64,000 nt of DNA. Source: Sipunculus nudus (lineage: Eukaryota; Annelida; Sipuncula; Golfingiida; Sipunculidae). The translations under genes and the position numbers were made by a program. The stretch is taken from contig CM049322.1 in NCBI GenBank assembly GCA_026874595.1, positions 6,373,900 to 6,437,899 on the forward strand, written 5' to 3'. The notes beneath the pieces were generated by a model. That model saw only the letters and a program-made list of their open reading frames with translations, ran no database searches and was not told where the DNA came from. Of the stretch, positions 50,010-62,344 are shown in pieces. Numbering within the stretch: the stretch's first letter is position 1; each line of letters begins with the position of its first letter.

Positions 50010-53000
50010 CATCCTTGATAAACCAAGTGCATTAACACTGAATGGTTATAACTGATCATGACCTGTCTAATAAGACCACTTCTGGCCAGTCCCATTGGTG
50101 GTCTTATTACACAGGTTTCACTATATATATACTGTGGTTGGCTTCATATTGGCGAGGCTGAAATTTCACAATTTCTTCATTCTGAAAGTTTTGCTAGGGT
50201 TTCATTTCCGCGATTGCACCAGAATCTGTGAAAAATACATTACCGTTATTGTCACTGTATTATGACCTGTATCATTGTCGATGTTTTGACAATTATCACT
50301 ACATGTTTGCATGAGAAAGTTGCTATACCATCTGCAGATTATGTTGTTGATTAAAGGGGCCCAATCACCTATAAAGCATATTGAATTAACACGAAAAATA
50401 GCTTCTTCTCTTTAAAATAAATTTGTACCCACCAAAACAATACTCTGAAACTGTTTGCTTACTCCTGTAAACTAGTGTTAAAAACAGTGGACCAGGCACG
50501 ATCAAATTTAAGGTATCAACATAAACACAGCGCGTACATTGCCCAGTCACAACACATATCAATCAGAGATGCCCTGACTGACTTAGCCCAAAAATGGAAT
50601 ACATGTTCCCGCTGGCTAAAACAATGCATGTTGAGGCTCAAAATTGGACCTGCGGTCACACGGCCTTGTTACGTTAAACAGACGCACATGGACTGTGTTT
50701 ACAACACGCAGACCCATAACAAGGTGTTAAACAGCCATATACGAATTACTGAGACTGTGTGTTGGGGTGGTTGTGCTGGGAAACATTTGTATATGGCAAA
50801 ACTAGACTGAGAGTGTAATAGAATAAGCATTATATTGCTCCTGATTATGTCCCTTTAACAAACCATGTTTTCAGAGGTGTGATAAATTTTCCATTTGTGC
50901 TTATGCATCATACCCAATTGTTCATTCTTGATAAAAGGGCAGCTTATTCCCCAGGGTTTCATATTCACGATTACATCCCATTCGCAAATATCATGAAAAT
51001 AAAACCTTTGCAAACAAAAAGGCAACCACAGTATATTTATATTAAGCTGAAGTGCAATTATGGTAAATATTCAATTATGAATTATTATAAGTATATCTAC
51101 ACACACACACACAGATAACAGTATAAAGCTTGAACTAATTTTCAATTTTTTCTTACTAGTCATACCATAAAGACCTGATGCTGACTGTTACTGTACATTT
51201 ATTATTATTAAATGATATCCATTTACTTATGACAACATGAAACTGGTCTTATTCTGTAGCTTCCAATACAATCCTAGCCCAGCAAACAAATACACTTAGT
51301 ACCACACACACACACAAGCACAAACACATGCTGCCTAAGGTATAACGCAGTGACTCTGATTACAGCCAGAGAGGTCCTGTATCTGGACAAGGTCACCCTC
51401 AGTGCACAGAGATAAATCAATAGTCAGTGTGTGTGGGTCAGCTACAGCCAGGAGTTGTCCAGAGTATGAAAAGTCAGGGCCCTAAGTAAACTAGGATTAT
51501 CAGCACCTGACCACTATAATTCTCTGGATTTTTTTTTTCCATCTGGTTTGTAAAATTTGGTTCGGAGCAGCCTACCTCTCAGTATCCAGCAAAAAATTGA
51601 CCTTGACTTTTCATACTGAATTTACTTGGTCAAAATTTAAGGTATAATGTTGTTAGACAAATGTCAAGGTATAATAGAAGGAACATAAGATGACTGATTC
51701 ATTATCTATTATGGATCATTTGCTTTCTTTCATAGAACATGATTTCACAAATAATTCTGACAGCTACCATATCCCATACATCCTAAGACAGATAACACTA
51801 ACAATAGTCAGAAACAACAGGGCTTGTGCTGGACGAGAACTTACCAAGTGTCTCATGCCGTTAAAGTAGTGGTACAATAGAGTCCATGCCGCATAAGTTT
51901 TACAGCCCCACAGTATCCCAGGATGCAACTCTAGGCTCTGAATGTAACCAACAATCTCCGGAAAGCTCCAGGGTGCCACGAAGAGACCAATTGAAAATGT
52001 GTATAATACTGGAAGTGGAAAAGTCAAAATTAAAGTTGTGTACATTACTCGAAAGGTTAATGGTATGAAAAGAGTTATTATGAGAAATAATGGCAAATTT
52101 AAGACATGGAAAAATGTTAAAACTGGACACACTATATATATAAACAAGTATAGAGATCGAGAATTTCTGCAACACACACACAGCAGTAAAAACAAATTTT
52201 AAACACTGTTACTTATTTTAAATTTTTTTGTGTATATTCAATTTTATGCAGGCTGAGCACTTACTGAACAATTCTGTTAGATAGATTGATACATTTTAGG
52301 TTCTATTTACTGATGCCTATTATCACTCTGTGGCTGACCGAGTATGACCTTGCTGACTTCTTAATGAGGATACGTGTGGCCAGTCAGATTGGAAGGGGGA
52401 CTTCTCGAGAAAAACCTATACTGGCTTTTGAAATAATCATAATGAAGCTGACACTATTCCTAGTAATCCTGCAAAATCATTGCCATCATTCCAGCAGAGT
52501 AGCATATAACCAAAGGACTTGTTTGGTAGATATATATATATATTATATACTGAAGCTGAATGTTCACTAGATGCAAAAAATCATTTGCAAAACTCGGGTC
52601 CCCACTTATTATAAACAAAAAAAAAACAAAATGAACAGCATGTGTGTGGTGGGGTAAGCCATTCCTGGACTATTTCTGTAATAGGTTCAAAGGATTTCCC
52701 TTAGTTAATAGAAGTCCCATATAGGAGTTGGCCCCCTTTAATGGATAATAGTTTCATAGATTTTGTTTTATTCTCAAGCAGAATAAAAATCTGTTTACTT
52801 ACTGACACCCATTGTTATCCCAGTGTATCGATGGAAAAATGAAAATCTCATTGTGAATGGAGGTCTGAAAAGAGATATTACATTTATATAACAGAGAAAT
52901 ATATATTTAAACTACAGTTAGATGGTGTATGTACAATACATAACATGATGTAAATAATGGAAAAGAATACTTAATATATGAAACATCTGAAATGGATGAT

Positions 53001-56000
53001 AAATATATCATATGTATTTATTCATTAATTGCGTGCTTATGTTTTCTTCATCATATCATTACACTGCTGCATTAGAAGTCCCTGTGTCAAAACATGTAGA
53101 GTATGTATTATACCAATCACAGTAGCGATGTCACTTCACTGGTTCCTATGAAAGTGTGCTGATACACTGAAAAGTTGGGGATCCCTGTTAGCTCAGTGGA
53201 AGAGCAGACAACCTGCAATGGCATGGTCAGTGGGTTTGATTCCCTTATGGGATGATCAAACTTTTTCTATGTCTTCTTGTTCTATATGTTATTACATCTG
53301 TTTTGCATAATACACCCATTGTATGTCTTTTGCAAACAACTAGTGCCCCCTGGCATCCACCATACCAACTCCATTTGGTCAACATGCCTGCATGTGTTCT
53401 GTGCATAAGGCTTACCATTACTGATCATACTGATATTATTGCTTGCCGGAAATCTTCGATTTCGGCAAGCAGGTTCGTCAGTTGTGTATGTCTGTTTGTC
53501 TCTTTGTCTGTTTGTTTGTTTGTCACGACTCTCCAGGCCACACTTTTGCATCAATCAACTTGAAACTTACAGGCTTGATTGACAAACCGATTTCTAGGTG
53601 CCCTGTTGTTTTTGGTCAACATTGCTCCAAGGTCAAGGGTCAAGGTCACGACAGGTATGGTTAACGGTTTTTGCACTATAACTTCGCCATAAATAGGCTT
53701 ATCCACTTCTGCAATAGCTTTTGGAAATTTTTTGGAATTAGCCACCAGGGGGCGTGGTACCTGAAACACTGTAACATATCATTTTTCTGCAATATCTAAA
53801 ATAATTTTAAACATGGCACAATTTTTATCGTTGTATCTTAAACTAGGAACATTGGCTTATTCCTCCGCACATGTAGCTTTGTGCTGCCGTTACCATGGTT
53901 ACCAAATTTGTGGGTTAAATTTGACGATCTGAAAATATGCAGTTTTTGGCTTCTATCTCGGTTAATATTTATGTTTCAAGCGTCTAGTTTTTTGCATAAG
54001 GCTGCTTCCCCTTGGTTCTAAGTCATTCAATTGCAAGTCTCGTCAAATTTCGCTCGGTTTACCGTCAAACGAGAAAAAACGAGATTTCACAGAAATGCTA
54101 ATAACTCGGCAAATTTTACAGCTACACAGGTCTAGTTTTCGGCATTTCATAACATATGACCAGCTTGACACGCCAGAAAAGAAATCAGGCCAAATCTCGC
54201 ACCATATCTCGTCAAGCGAGAAAAAAACGAGATATCATGGAAATGCTTATAACTAGGCGACTTTTACAGCTACTCAGGTCTAGTTTTTGGCATTTGGTAA
54301 CATTTGGCCAACTTGACATAGTAAAACTGCGATACTTGGCGAAATCTCGCACTATATCTGGTCAAATGTGGAAAAACGAGATTTCACAGAAATGCATATA
54401 AGTCGGCGACTTTCACGGCTAGACAGGTCTAGTTTTTGGCATTCATTAACATTTGGACGGCTTGACATGACAAACCTGCAAGACTGGCCAAATCTTGCAC
54501 CATATCTCGTCAAACGATAAAAAAGGAGATTTCACAGAAATGCTAATAACTCGGTGACTTTTACAGCTAGACAGATGTAGTTTTCGCCATTTCATAACAT
54601 TAAGAGAGTTTGATATGACAAATCTACAAGACTGGCCAAATCCTGCACCATATCTCGTCAAACGAGAAAACACGAGAGTACACGGAAATGCTTATAACTC
54701 GGCGACTTTTACAGCTAGACGGATCTAGTTTTCGCCATTGCGTAACGTTTGGCTGTCTTGACATAATAAAACTGCTCGTCTTGCCAAATCTCGTAATATA
54801 TCTCGTCAAGCGAGAAAAAAACATGATTTTACGTAAATGCTGATAACACAGCGACTTTTGCAGCTAGACAGGTCTAGTTTCCGGCATTTTGTAATATTTG
54901 ACAAACCTGACATGACAAAACTGGAAATCTCGCCAAAGCTCGCACCATTTCCCGTCAAACAAGAAAACACGAGATTTCATGCAAATGCTTATAACTCAGC
55001 CGCTTTTATAGCTAGACAGGCCTAGTTTTCGGCATTTCATATCATTTGGCCAGCTTGACATGACAAACCTGAAAACGTCTCACTGTTTCTTGTCAAAAGA
55101 GATTAACGGGATTTCATGAAAAAATTTTGAACTTGGTCCCTTTTACACTAGAAAGATATGCAGCTGTTAAAGGTCAGCATGCATAATTAAACATATTATC
55201 TGTTTCTGCTGCCCCCACAATGTTGCTCATTCATATGACTGTTTCTACATGCACTCTCTGTCTATCTGTCTGTATCATTTCCATTTCCGGCAAGCGCGTG
55301 ACCTCTGGTCATCTTGTTTATGGATTTTATCTTTGAAGACATGCTGAACTGAAACAAAAAATATTTCAGTAACATAAAGACTAGACAAACTGCTGCATTT
55401 AGCACAATTTGTATTAGAACTGCCCCTCACAATGAGTCGGGACAAAGTTAAACAGGGTCTTTCATACCTTGGTCATCATCAAATTATACAAAATCCAGGC
55501 TGCCTTGGATCCTGAAATGCAACAACTGTAGTCTCTTATTTTGCCACAGCTGGGTGAGTAGGAGGCAACTTTTGCCCTACAATCATTTTCTGGGACATTT
55601 ACTTACCCCACTGCAGGCAAGCAGTTAATGTAAGTTAAAACATGTTAATGACAAGCCCTGCTCAGTACTTAAAAGAATCCTTATGAGTAAGGAAACTGAG
55701 TATTTCTCGTACTGATTCAAATCACATATAATAGAATTAAAGTGATTTATTCTATTTTTCTTACAAATTTTGCTAAATTCCTTTTTTTATAAAAAAAAAG
55801 ATAAGACGTGCTCTGTAGAATAACTCTTTTGTATGTCCTAAATTTGGCATTTTTTAAACATTTTAAGTACAGTGGAAATCTGTGGACTCCCTCCATGTTA
55901 AGTCCCCACAATTGCGAACACCCCACAGTTAAGCCAACTTGTCTTGGTCCTGAACATATGATCCAGGCAAATTAGAATTTCACAAATACAACCAAATTAC

Positions 56001-59000
56001 AACAGCTTAGGTCAATACGTGATTGTGGGGATTCCACTGTAATTATAAGTTTGGCCACTGGATGGCGCTGGGAAGCAAATGCTGTATTAACAGCTTTAAC
56101 ATTTAAAAATGATGTGGGAGATCCACTGATAGGCTGAATGACCATACAGCTGACTTACTGGTATTTGGTCCATGGTGACACGGGACGTTTGAGACGGATG
56201 TTGCGGTCCCAGAACATCTGCATTTCTTCCACAGCAGTCGGCGGCTTGTTCTTGTCCCAGTGATTGGCCTTCAGCTCATCGTAAGCTTTACCAGACATGG
56301 GTACGCTGTACAGTAAAAGAATTTAATACGGAGTTCAATAAAATAGAATTTTTATAAAGGTCACCAACCAAGTGCCCAACTCAAACCATTGTTCCATACA
56401 TGAAGAAATGTCTTAAAGGGGCTTATTCAAATATCTGATGTCTATTTAATTAATTAAAAATAATCCCTTTAACCTGTTATCAAATAGCACAAAATATACG
56501 AATCTTACCGCACACAGGCTGTTTGTTTTGTTTATATCCATTTGTTTACATCATGTTAGGGGCCCATCAAAGGTATCAAAAGACATTCAATAAAGGCATC
56601 TTGTCAGGGGCGGATCCAGGATTTATAAAAGGGGGGGTTCAACCCAGGAGGAAAAAGGGTCATCACTTCCGGAAAAGGGGGGTCCATGCCGCAAAATTTT
56701 GTCTAAAAGCTTTTAAAAAAGGTTGTTTCGGATGAAAAAGGGGGGGTCCGGACCCCCTGGACCCCCCCCCCCCCTGGATCCGCTTCTGCTTGTGTGGCAA
56801 GTCAGTCGTACCAGAGGGTTTTACCTTTGGTTGCATGGTTTTTCTGTTGGTAAACATTCACCATGTTTACCTGCACACTGATGATTAACAAGCTCATACA
56901 TCCACCACAGAATCATTAAACGAGCTTTTCTTAACATAAATTACCTACAACTGATCAATCATATAAGGTAATATTCAACAGGTAAGGCACATGAATAAGT
57001 GAAGCTTTCAATTATACCTACATCAAGGAGCGAAGTATAATGTTTTTATCACTGTTGATTCTTTTTGGTTTTATTTTTAGCTGTTTGCTCATTTACTAAA
57101 ACTTATTTACAGATTTTAATACATTTATTTTTAAGACATCAGGAAATACCATCTTCATACTACAAAGTTTGTGGCTATACTTTCACAGACCTTGGTTCAG
57201 GGAACCACAGATAATTCTATTTCATAAACAAGCAAATTTGTGGAATTTATGTCCTCTGCTTCCACCTCTTGTTATTTTGGCTTCCTGCGAACTTCATGCT
57301 TGCCTTCTCTTTTAGTTTATATTTTACCCTGAAGATGTCTCCACATGTCACAGTGCCTGTTTTTGTTTTCATTGTCTCCTGAAGATGTCTCCACATCATA
57401 ATTTTTGTTTTGAATCGGGAACAAAAGGGAAATTTTTTGTTTGTTTTGGAGCTGGTGATAATTAATTTTCAGACAGACACTCCAAAGCCAAACCCAACCA
57501 TATGCATGAGAGCAATCACTGACCCAAATTTGAATGAAATCGGAAATTATTAGTGATAGTAATCAAATGGAAACTTTTAATGAAACCTGATGGACGGACA
57601 GACAGAGAGACAGACAGACAGACAAAGCCAAATCAATGTCCCCCGTTCGGCAGAAGCGGGGGTCAATAATGAAAAAGGCAACCAAACCAGCCAAATGACT
57701 CGTATACACTTGCTCTAAATGGAAGTCTGGTGTGACGTTTCAATCAAACAGCCTAGCCAGGAAGGCATCAAGAATCTAACCAATCAAATGAAGCTACAGG
57801 GCTCAACATTAACTTTTGAAAGTATCTGCCAAGTAGGGCAAGTGACAACTAGCCTTTACTTGCCCTACATGAATTTTTACTTGTCCAACAAAATCAGTAA
57901 TCATGGCCACAACCACAAAAAATTTGATCCAAATGATTTTTGGTTAGTAATATTTCTTTTTAGCATTTGCATAAATTAAAACATGTTTGTAATTAAAGCT
58001 AGAGGTATTAAAATATGATTTCTTTTCTTCTGAAAAAGAAAGTGGCCAACTTAAGATTGGTCAAGATTCAGGCCTTTTTGTAAAGATTTTGGTTGCACCC
58101 ACTTGCCCAGTCAGGCAAGTAGGAACCAACTGTAGGTTGCCCTACCACCATTTCTTCTTGCAAGCGGTTAACTGTTAATGTGGAGCCCTGAGCTATATAG
58201 AAGCCTGTCCCGTTTATGTTACGTTGATATTTGTTCAGACGGTGTGTGAACCATGTAGAGATTACATTTTGTTCACTGGATTTGATTGGTCTAAACACTT
58301 ACAAGTTTGTTCATGATAACTGAAACAGACAAGACAGAGGGTCGCTGAATCAAGGTCTGCGAAAGCTTTGTAACAGACTTGGTAGTATGATGATGGGTTG
58401 ATTAACACCTAAAAGACAATCCTGTTGGGTGGTGCGTTTATCCAGGCCCAGGGCCAGTGCATTCATTGATATTAGGGGCCTGCATAACACTCAATGATTC
58501 TTAAATGATCCACCAGATGTCCTTACCTGTGGTACTTCCTCCTGAGATAGATGTACAAACAAAACAGTCCATTCCAAAGATCTTGGTCTGTCTCAAAACA
58601 CTGGTCAAGCTTTGTATAACGTCTTTATTTTTTAAAATTAATTTAATGGAAATAAACAATATTTTTATGCAAACCATATCTTAATTATCACAGTTGCTCT
58701 GGTAAATATGCACCCTCCTTGAGGTCTGCAAATATTTTTTTAATTTTTTTTAAAGGATAGGTCTGTGGCTTGTTGGTGGCACTGTCTATTCAATTAAGAT
58801 GATGGTATCCCTATGATAAGAATGATATGTTAATATTAAGCCTTCTGAATTTCAGGTATTATATGCACAGGGTTAGGAATTATCCAGAAGTCAAAACCTG
58901 TCATTAAGCACATCTGTGAGGTTCTATGAGATTTCACAATTGTGCCACTGAAGCACAGACAGGGTTTGAACCTGAGACCTTCAGTACAACGCTTTAACCA

Positions 59001-60708
59001 CTAGGCTTCATCCTACCCCTGGCAGGGCAAAAATGGGCAGACTCACCTTAATCTATATACTGCAAACTGTCGAAACAGCAGCGGCCGAACACCCACCCTG
59101 TAGAAATAAAGAGGCGACCAATGACAATTTAAATCAATAAAAAATGACAAGCAAGTCTTCACAACATAAAACTCTACATATACACATAAACATTATATAT
59201 TCTCTCAAGATATTACATACCTAGTCATTATATGCCTTATTTTTAAAGAATTATCAATGTCTTTGTGCAATAATTTAAAACATTAATATGATATGTATGT
59301 AAACAATTTTAGATACAATACTATTTTATGGAAGGATATCATAAAATGTTATGTACTTTTTGTGAAAGGGAATTCATACATGTGCATAAAGTACCATTTT
59401 GGGATATCATTCAAAATTATACATTTAATGTGAAATGATTTTAAAATTTTACAAAGTATTTCATAAAAAAACAGAATGATGAAACTTTTAGTGGAAAGAA
59501 TTCATGATTAAATATCTCCTCTGAATGGATTACAAAATTGTGGAATCAATTTTTTAACAATCACATAACATTTTGTGGAATTAAAAACTATATAAATATA
59601 TATTTGTGTACCTGGTACTTTAGTATACACAGGTTTAAATATTAAACGCACCTGTCCATTAGAAACCAATTATGAGTTATTCTGAATGTTGAATCACTAT
59701 CTTAACTAATGATAATTGATGTGATGTCTAAGACTGTGAGATATATATTTATATCTGAAATTCTCTTCATCCTCCTGTGACAAAAACTGGCCTCTACTGG
59801 CCAAAATTTTAATTATGAAAGACCAGGGGGGGTGTAAACAACATTAGGAATACCAAGTGGCTGAACCAGGGGGTCTGGGCCTCCCCCTTTCAGCCAGCTC
59901 TTCTTTAATGGTTTCATACCATTTGTGGTGTTCTAAGTATCTCCCAACCCCCTTTTCAAGACATGAGGATCCGCCCCTGATATCAACACTTCCAGATTAT
60001 CAAACAAAATCCATGACCTGTTTGGCAATTTGAGGAATGTTCCCTAAAATATTTCAATAGGTAGAGCTATATTCCTATTACGTGGACACATGTTGGTATT
60101 AATTTATGCTAAACTGGTACCAAATTTTGCTTTGCCCCTTTTACTTGATCTATTTCCTGTATCTGTGGGCAGGCAATTATTTTATAACACTAGCCAATAT
60201 TATAGTACATGTATTTTAACAACAATTATTACACAGGGTCAATTTTTGCGACTGGTATTTGTTAATATTTTAGAATATATATGTGTGTTAAATTATTGTT
60301 TATTAATATAGATATAATATATAATCTTTATGAATGGCAACTGGTTACAGTCCAGTGTAGTCGTTTGTCTGACGTCATTTTTATTTTTAAATTCCATCGA
60401 ACGATTCCACAAATAGTGAATTACGGAACCGATCTCACATGTATTCAAGAAATAATCATTCCTGAATATCATAAATACGTCATTTTACCATTACAATATA
60501 TGTCAATAAGGAGAAAATTACTTCTTGTGAATGCATTTCAGACCGATCTGTGTACACCTGGATTATGGATATAATGGTTTCACGATAATGTTCAAGCTTT
60601 GAGCGTATATTTCACTGCAGAAGTAATTTTAGAGAGAAGATCTAACGTCTGAAACGTCTAGAATAGATAATTTGTATAATAAACTCACCTTAAAGTGCTA
60701 AGCGCCAT
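49748..60708 (-). CDS. SDHC: succinate dehydrogenase cytochrome b560 subunit, paralogue B
   Basis: Second complex II membrane anchor gene. Six minus-strand exons join in phase: 60689-60708 (start, 20 nt), 59047-59097, 56159-56305, 52803-52864, 51845-52008 and 49748-49861 (stop TAA), 185 residues. All junctions are GT-AG. The N-terminus (MALSTLRVGVRPLLFRQ) is a mitochondrial presequence type: Arg-rich, no acids. Then come EEMQMFWDRNIRLKRPVSPW, RFSFFHRYTG (Ser81, His84, Arg85: quinone-site motif), three hydrophobic spans, LLYHYFNGMRHLGWDAGKG (His140 expected heme ligand) and an Ala/Gly-rich final helix. The 20-nt first exon ending in phase 2 and the 62- and 164-bp exons copy the vertebrate SDHC layout as I recall it. 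It keeps the canonical His-Arg that paralogue A lacks, whereas A has the more canonical C-terminal YQSG. Both copies look intact; which one is the main form cannot be told. Confidence 0.93.
49915..50006. repeat. (AT)n microsatellite, about 90 bp
   Basis: Uninterrupted alternating AT in the last intron of SDHC-B, about 55 bases from the acceptor of the last exon. Tyr-Ile repeat frames on both strands are artefacts. Confidence 0.95.
50355..50854 (-). mobile_element. TTAA-flanked MITE, copy 2 (about 500 bp)
   Basis: Inverted relative to the copy at 9624-10078. TTAA lies at both edges (50351-50354 and 50855-50858), termini AGGGGCCCAATC... and ...ATGTCCCT. It shares long blocks with copy 1 but has different indels, so the two insertions are not recent. 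It lies in the last SDHC-B intron. The 111-codon frame inside it has no recognisable domain. Confidence 0.8.
53165..53260 (+). repeat. tRNA-like sequence (SINE head or tRNA pseudogene)
   Basis: A box-like 'ttagctcagtggaagagca' and B box-like 'gggtttgattccc' are spaced as in a tRNA, but the acceptor and T stems do not pair fully. Probably a tRNA-derived SINE head or a decayed tRNA rather than a working gene. Confidence 0.5.
53440..55310. repeat. repeat element with internal 148-bp satellite
   Basis: Bounded by 'gcttgccggaaatcttcgat' on the left and 'atttccatttccggcaagcg' on the right, which are inverted. The left part has (TCTG/TTTG)n and a 'ggtcaagggtcaaggtcacg' module. From about 54045 to 55140 a unit of 148-149 bp is repeated about seven times: 'aaatgct(t/a)ataactcgg' starts near 54091, 54239, 54388, 54536, 54684, 54833 and 54981. 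It sits inside an SDHC-B intron. The Arg/Lys/Ser-rich frames are repeat-derived. Confidence 0.85.
56605..56788. mobile_element. small MITE with CAGGGGCGGATCCAGG-type ends
   Basis: Left end CAGGGGCGGATCCAGG, right end CCTGGATCCGCTTCTG, imperfect inverted repeats around a G-run/C-run interior. CTTGT abuts both edges and may be the target duplication. The CAGNGGCGGATCC-type termini resemble non-autonomous hAT-like elements; the superfamily is not certain because the duplication is short. It lies in an SDHC-B intron. Confidence 0.6.
58880..59030 (-). mobile_element. tRNA-derived SINE head, minus strand
   Basis: On the minus strand: 'ctagtggttaaagcgttg' (A box), then 'caggttcaaaccctg' (B box, close to consensus GGTTCGANTCC). 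It lies immediately next to SDHC-B exon 2 (59047-59097), within 20-30 bases of its donor. Confidence 0.65.
59820..59985. repeat. partial copy of the GGCGGATCC repeat
   Basis: 'gtggctgaaccagggggtctgggcc' on the left and 'gaggatccgcccctgata' on the right. The right end matches, inverted, the left end of the MITE at 56605. Confidence 0.5.
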
Positions 60709-60900
60709 GTTTTCTGGTACGTGTTATCGAAATACCCTGCTTGCCTGCAGATCTACTTGTTTCCCACTGGTGAATGTGACCCGGTAAAAAGATATGACAT
60801 TGACAGTGACACGCGGGTGACCCCGCACCGGCACACAAAACCCGCGGCCTTGGAGGTCTCTCTTAACCACGGCTAGCAAGTGCGACCTGGGATCCTGCAA
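60709..60900 (-). promoter_or_regulatory. upstream region of SDHC paralogue B
   Basis: Immediately 5' of the SDHC-B start codon. It is more GC-rich than its surroundings (notably 60780-60860). No TATA box is evident on the minus strand within 100 bases, as is usual for housekeeping genes. It lacks the TGACGTCA cluster found upstream of paralogue A. Confidence 0.35.
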
Positions 60901-61776
60901 ACCCCTGACTAATTAAACTGAAACGGACAAAAAACGGTACCACATGTATGTAGCACATACTAGCTAACTAGTTTCAATAATTTCAGTCAAATTACATATG
61001 CATTGAGCAGGGTTTACACTTTAAAATCCATCTTAAACATTGCGAGGCGAGGCGGGGTAACCGAGCTGGAATATGACTAGCAGACGAATTTTACACAGCG
61101 GTTTAGCGCTTCACGATAAACCGTAATGTGGTAAAATTACCTGGATATTTCCAAAAGACAATGATTGTACACCGCATAAAGGACTGAACACGAGATGAAA
61201 AACTTTTTCTATTTGCAACCTTTACCTTAATATTATTGCATTAATTTGAAATTATTTGGCTGTGATAGAGAGTAAAGATGTTCAACATATGATCATGATG
61301 GTCGTTCATTCTCTTGATAGAAGAAAATATACAGAGATTCATAAATTTAAATTTTAACTTAAATTAACTTAAATCCGTCAATGACACGTATGACGATGAA
61401 TTAAATTAAAACAAACGGTTCCTTTAAATTATGCACTGTAAAACAGTCGGCAGGATTATGCACGTGCGTCTTGGCGGGAAACCGCTCCACTGACCACGCT
61501 GTCTGACCATTCACATGTTCGGACCAACAGAACTTTCACGCTCGGCCAGATATTTAGTATAATCATGCTCAGTTGCTTTGTCTCCCCTTAGATCCTCAAC
61601 GCGCAGTACAATAAAAAAAACTTAATAAGTATTTAGAAAAGATAATGAAAATAAAGATCTCATTTTTCTGTTCAAGCCAATGAATTGGTGTTAACCTTAA
61701 TTTTGCAGATGACCAATGGCAGACTGAGCATACTAAATTACTTCAACTACTTCAGATAATTAGAATTGAAATAATA

Positions 61777-61858
61777 AAAATAATAATAACAATAATAAAA
61801 TAATAATAAAAAATAATAATAATAATAATGAAAACAATAATATTAATAATAATAACGT
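61777..61858. repeat. (AAT)n-type microsatellite
   Basis: Imperfect 'aataataat' run with a few interruptions. Confidence 0.85.
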
Positions 61859-61904
61859 ATAGAAGAACAAATTACAATAAGTACCGTGAAGAACAAATAA
61901 TAAT

Positions 61905-62270
61905 AAAACAAGTGACCCATGGGTCATGACGCTCAGCTGCCAAGCATGACCTGTGACATCATGGACTGAGATTCACAACTTCCAGTCAAATTTTGAAGAA
62001 CCAATTTGCCAATTTGTTGAAAATTTTCTATGACAACAGAAATATTTATCACCTATGTTTGGTTAAAACACAGTGAATTGATGGTCCGAGGAAAATGCAT
62101 GATTGTTAAGCTATCAGGAACTATTCCAACAGCTTGCTTGAAACCTGTCAGTCTCAAAAGGAACTCAACAAAGGGCAAATACAAGATCAAAATATATAGC
62201 AAAAATCAAGGAAATACATGCAAGAACTAGAATACGGGTAGTCGACAAGCGACTACGTGTATCCCCCTAA
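61905..62270. repeat. dispersed repeat starting 'gtgacccatgggtcatgacgctcagctg'
   Basis: Its left end matches 45.88 kb ('gggacctatgggtcacgacgctcagctg'). The 66-codon frame inside has no recognisable domain. Confidence 0.5.
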
Positions 62271-62344
62271 ATCAGAGTGGAACGGGTGAAGTGAGGCATG
62301 GATTGAGTGGCAAGGGGAAATAGAGTGAAGTGTTGCATATTAGC

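Noticed and set aside
50475-50810. A 111-residue ORF inside MITE copy 2
   Set aside because: Copy 1 of the same element does not keep the frame open and no domain is recognisable.
51764-52195. A 143-residue minus-strand ORF as one protein
   Set aside because: Only the part from 51845 to 52008 is the SDHC-B exon; the rest is intron read-through on both sides.
53165-53260. Functional tRNA gene
   Set aside because: A and B boxes are present but the acceptor and T stems have mismatches, so it is more likely a SINE head or tRNA pseudogene.
54156-55025. Arg/Lys-rich ORFs as genes
   Set aside because: They are frames through the 148-bp tandem repeat inside an intron.
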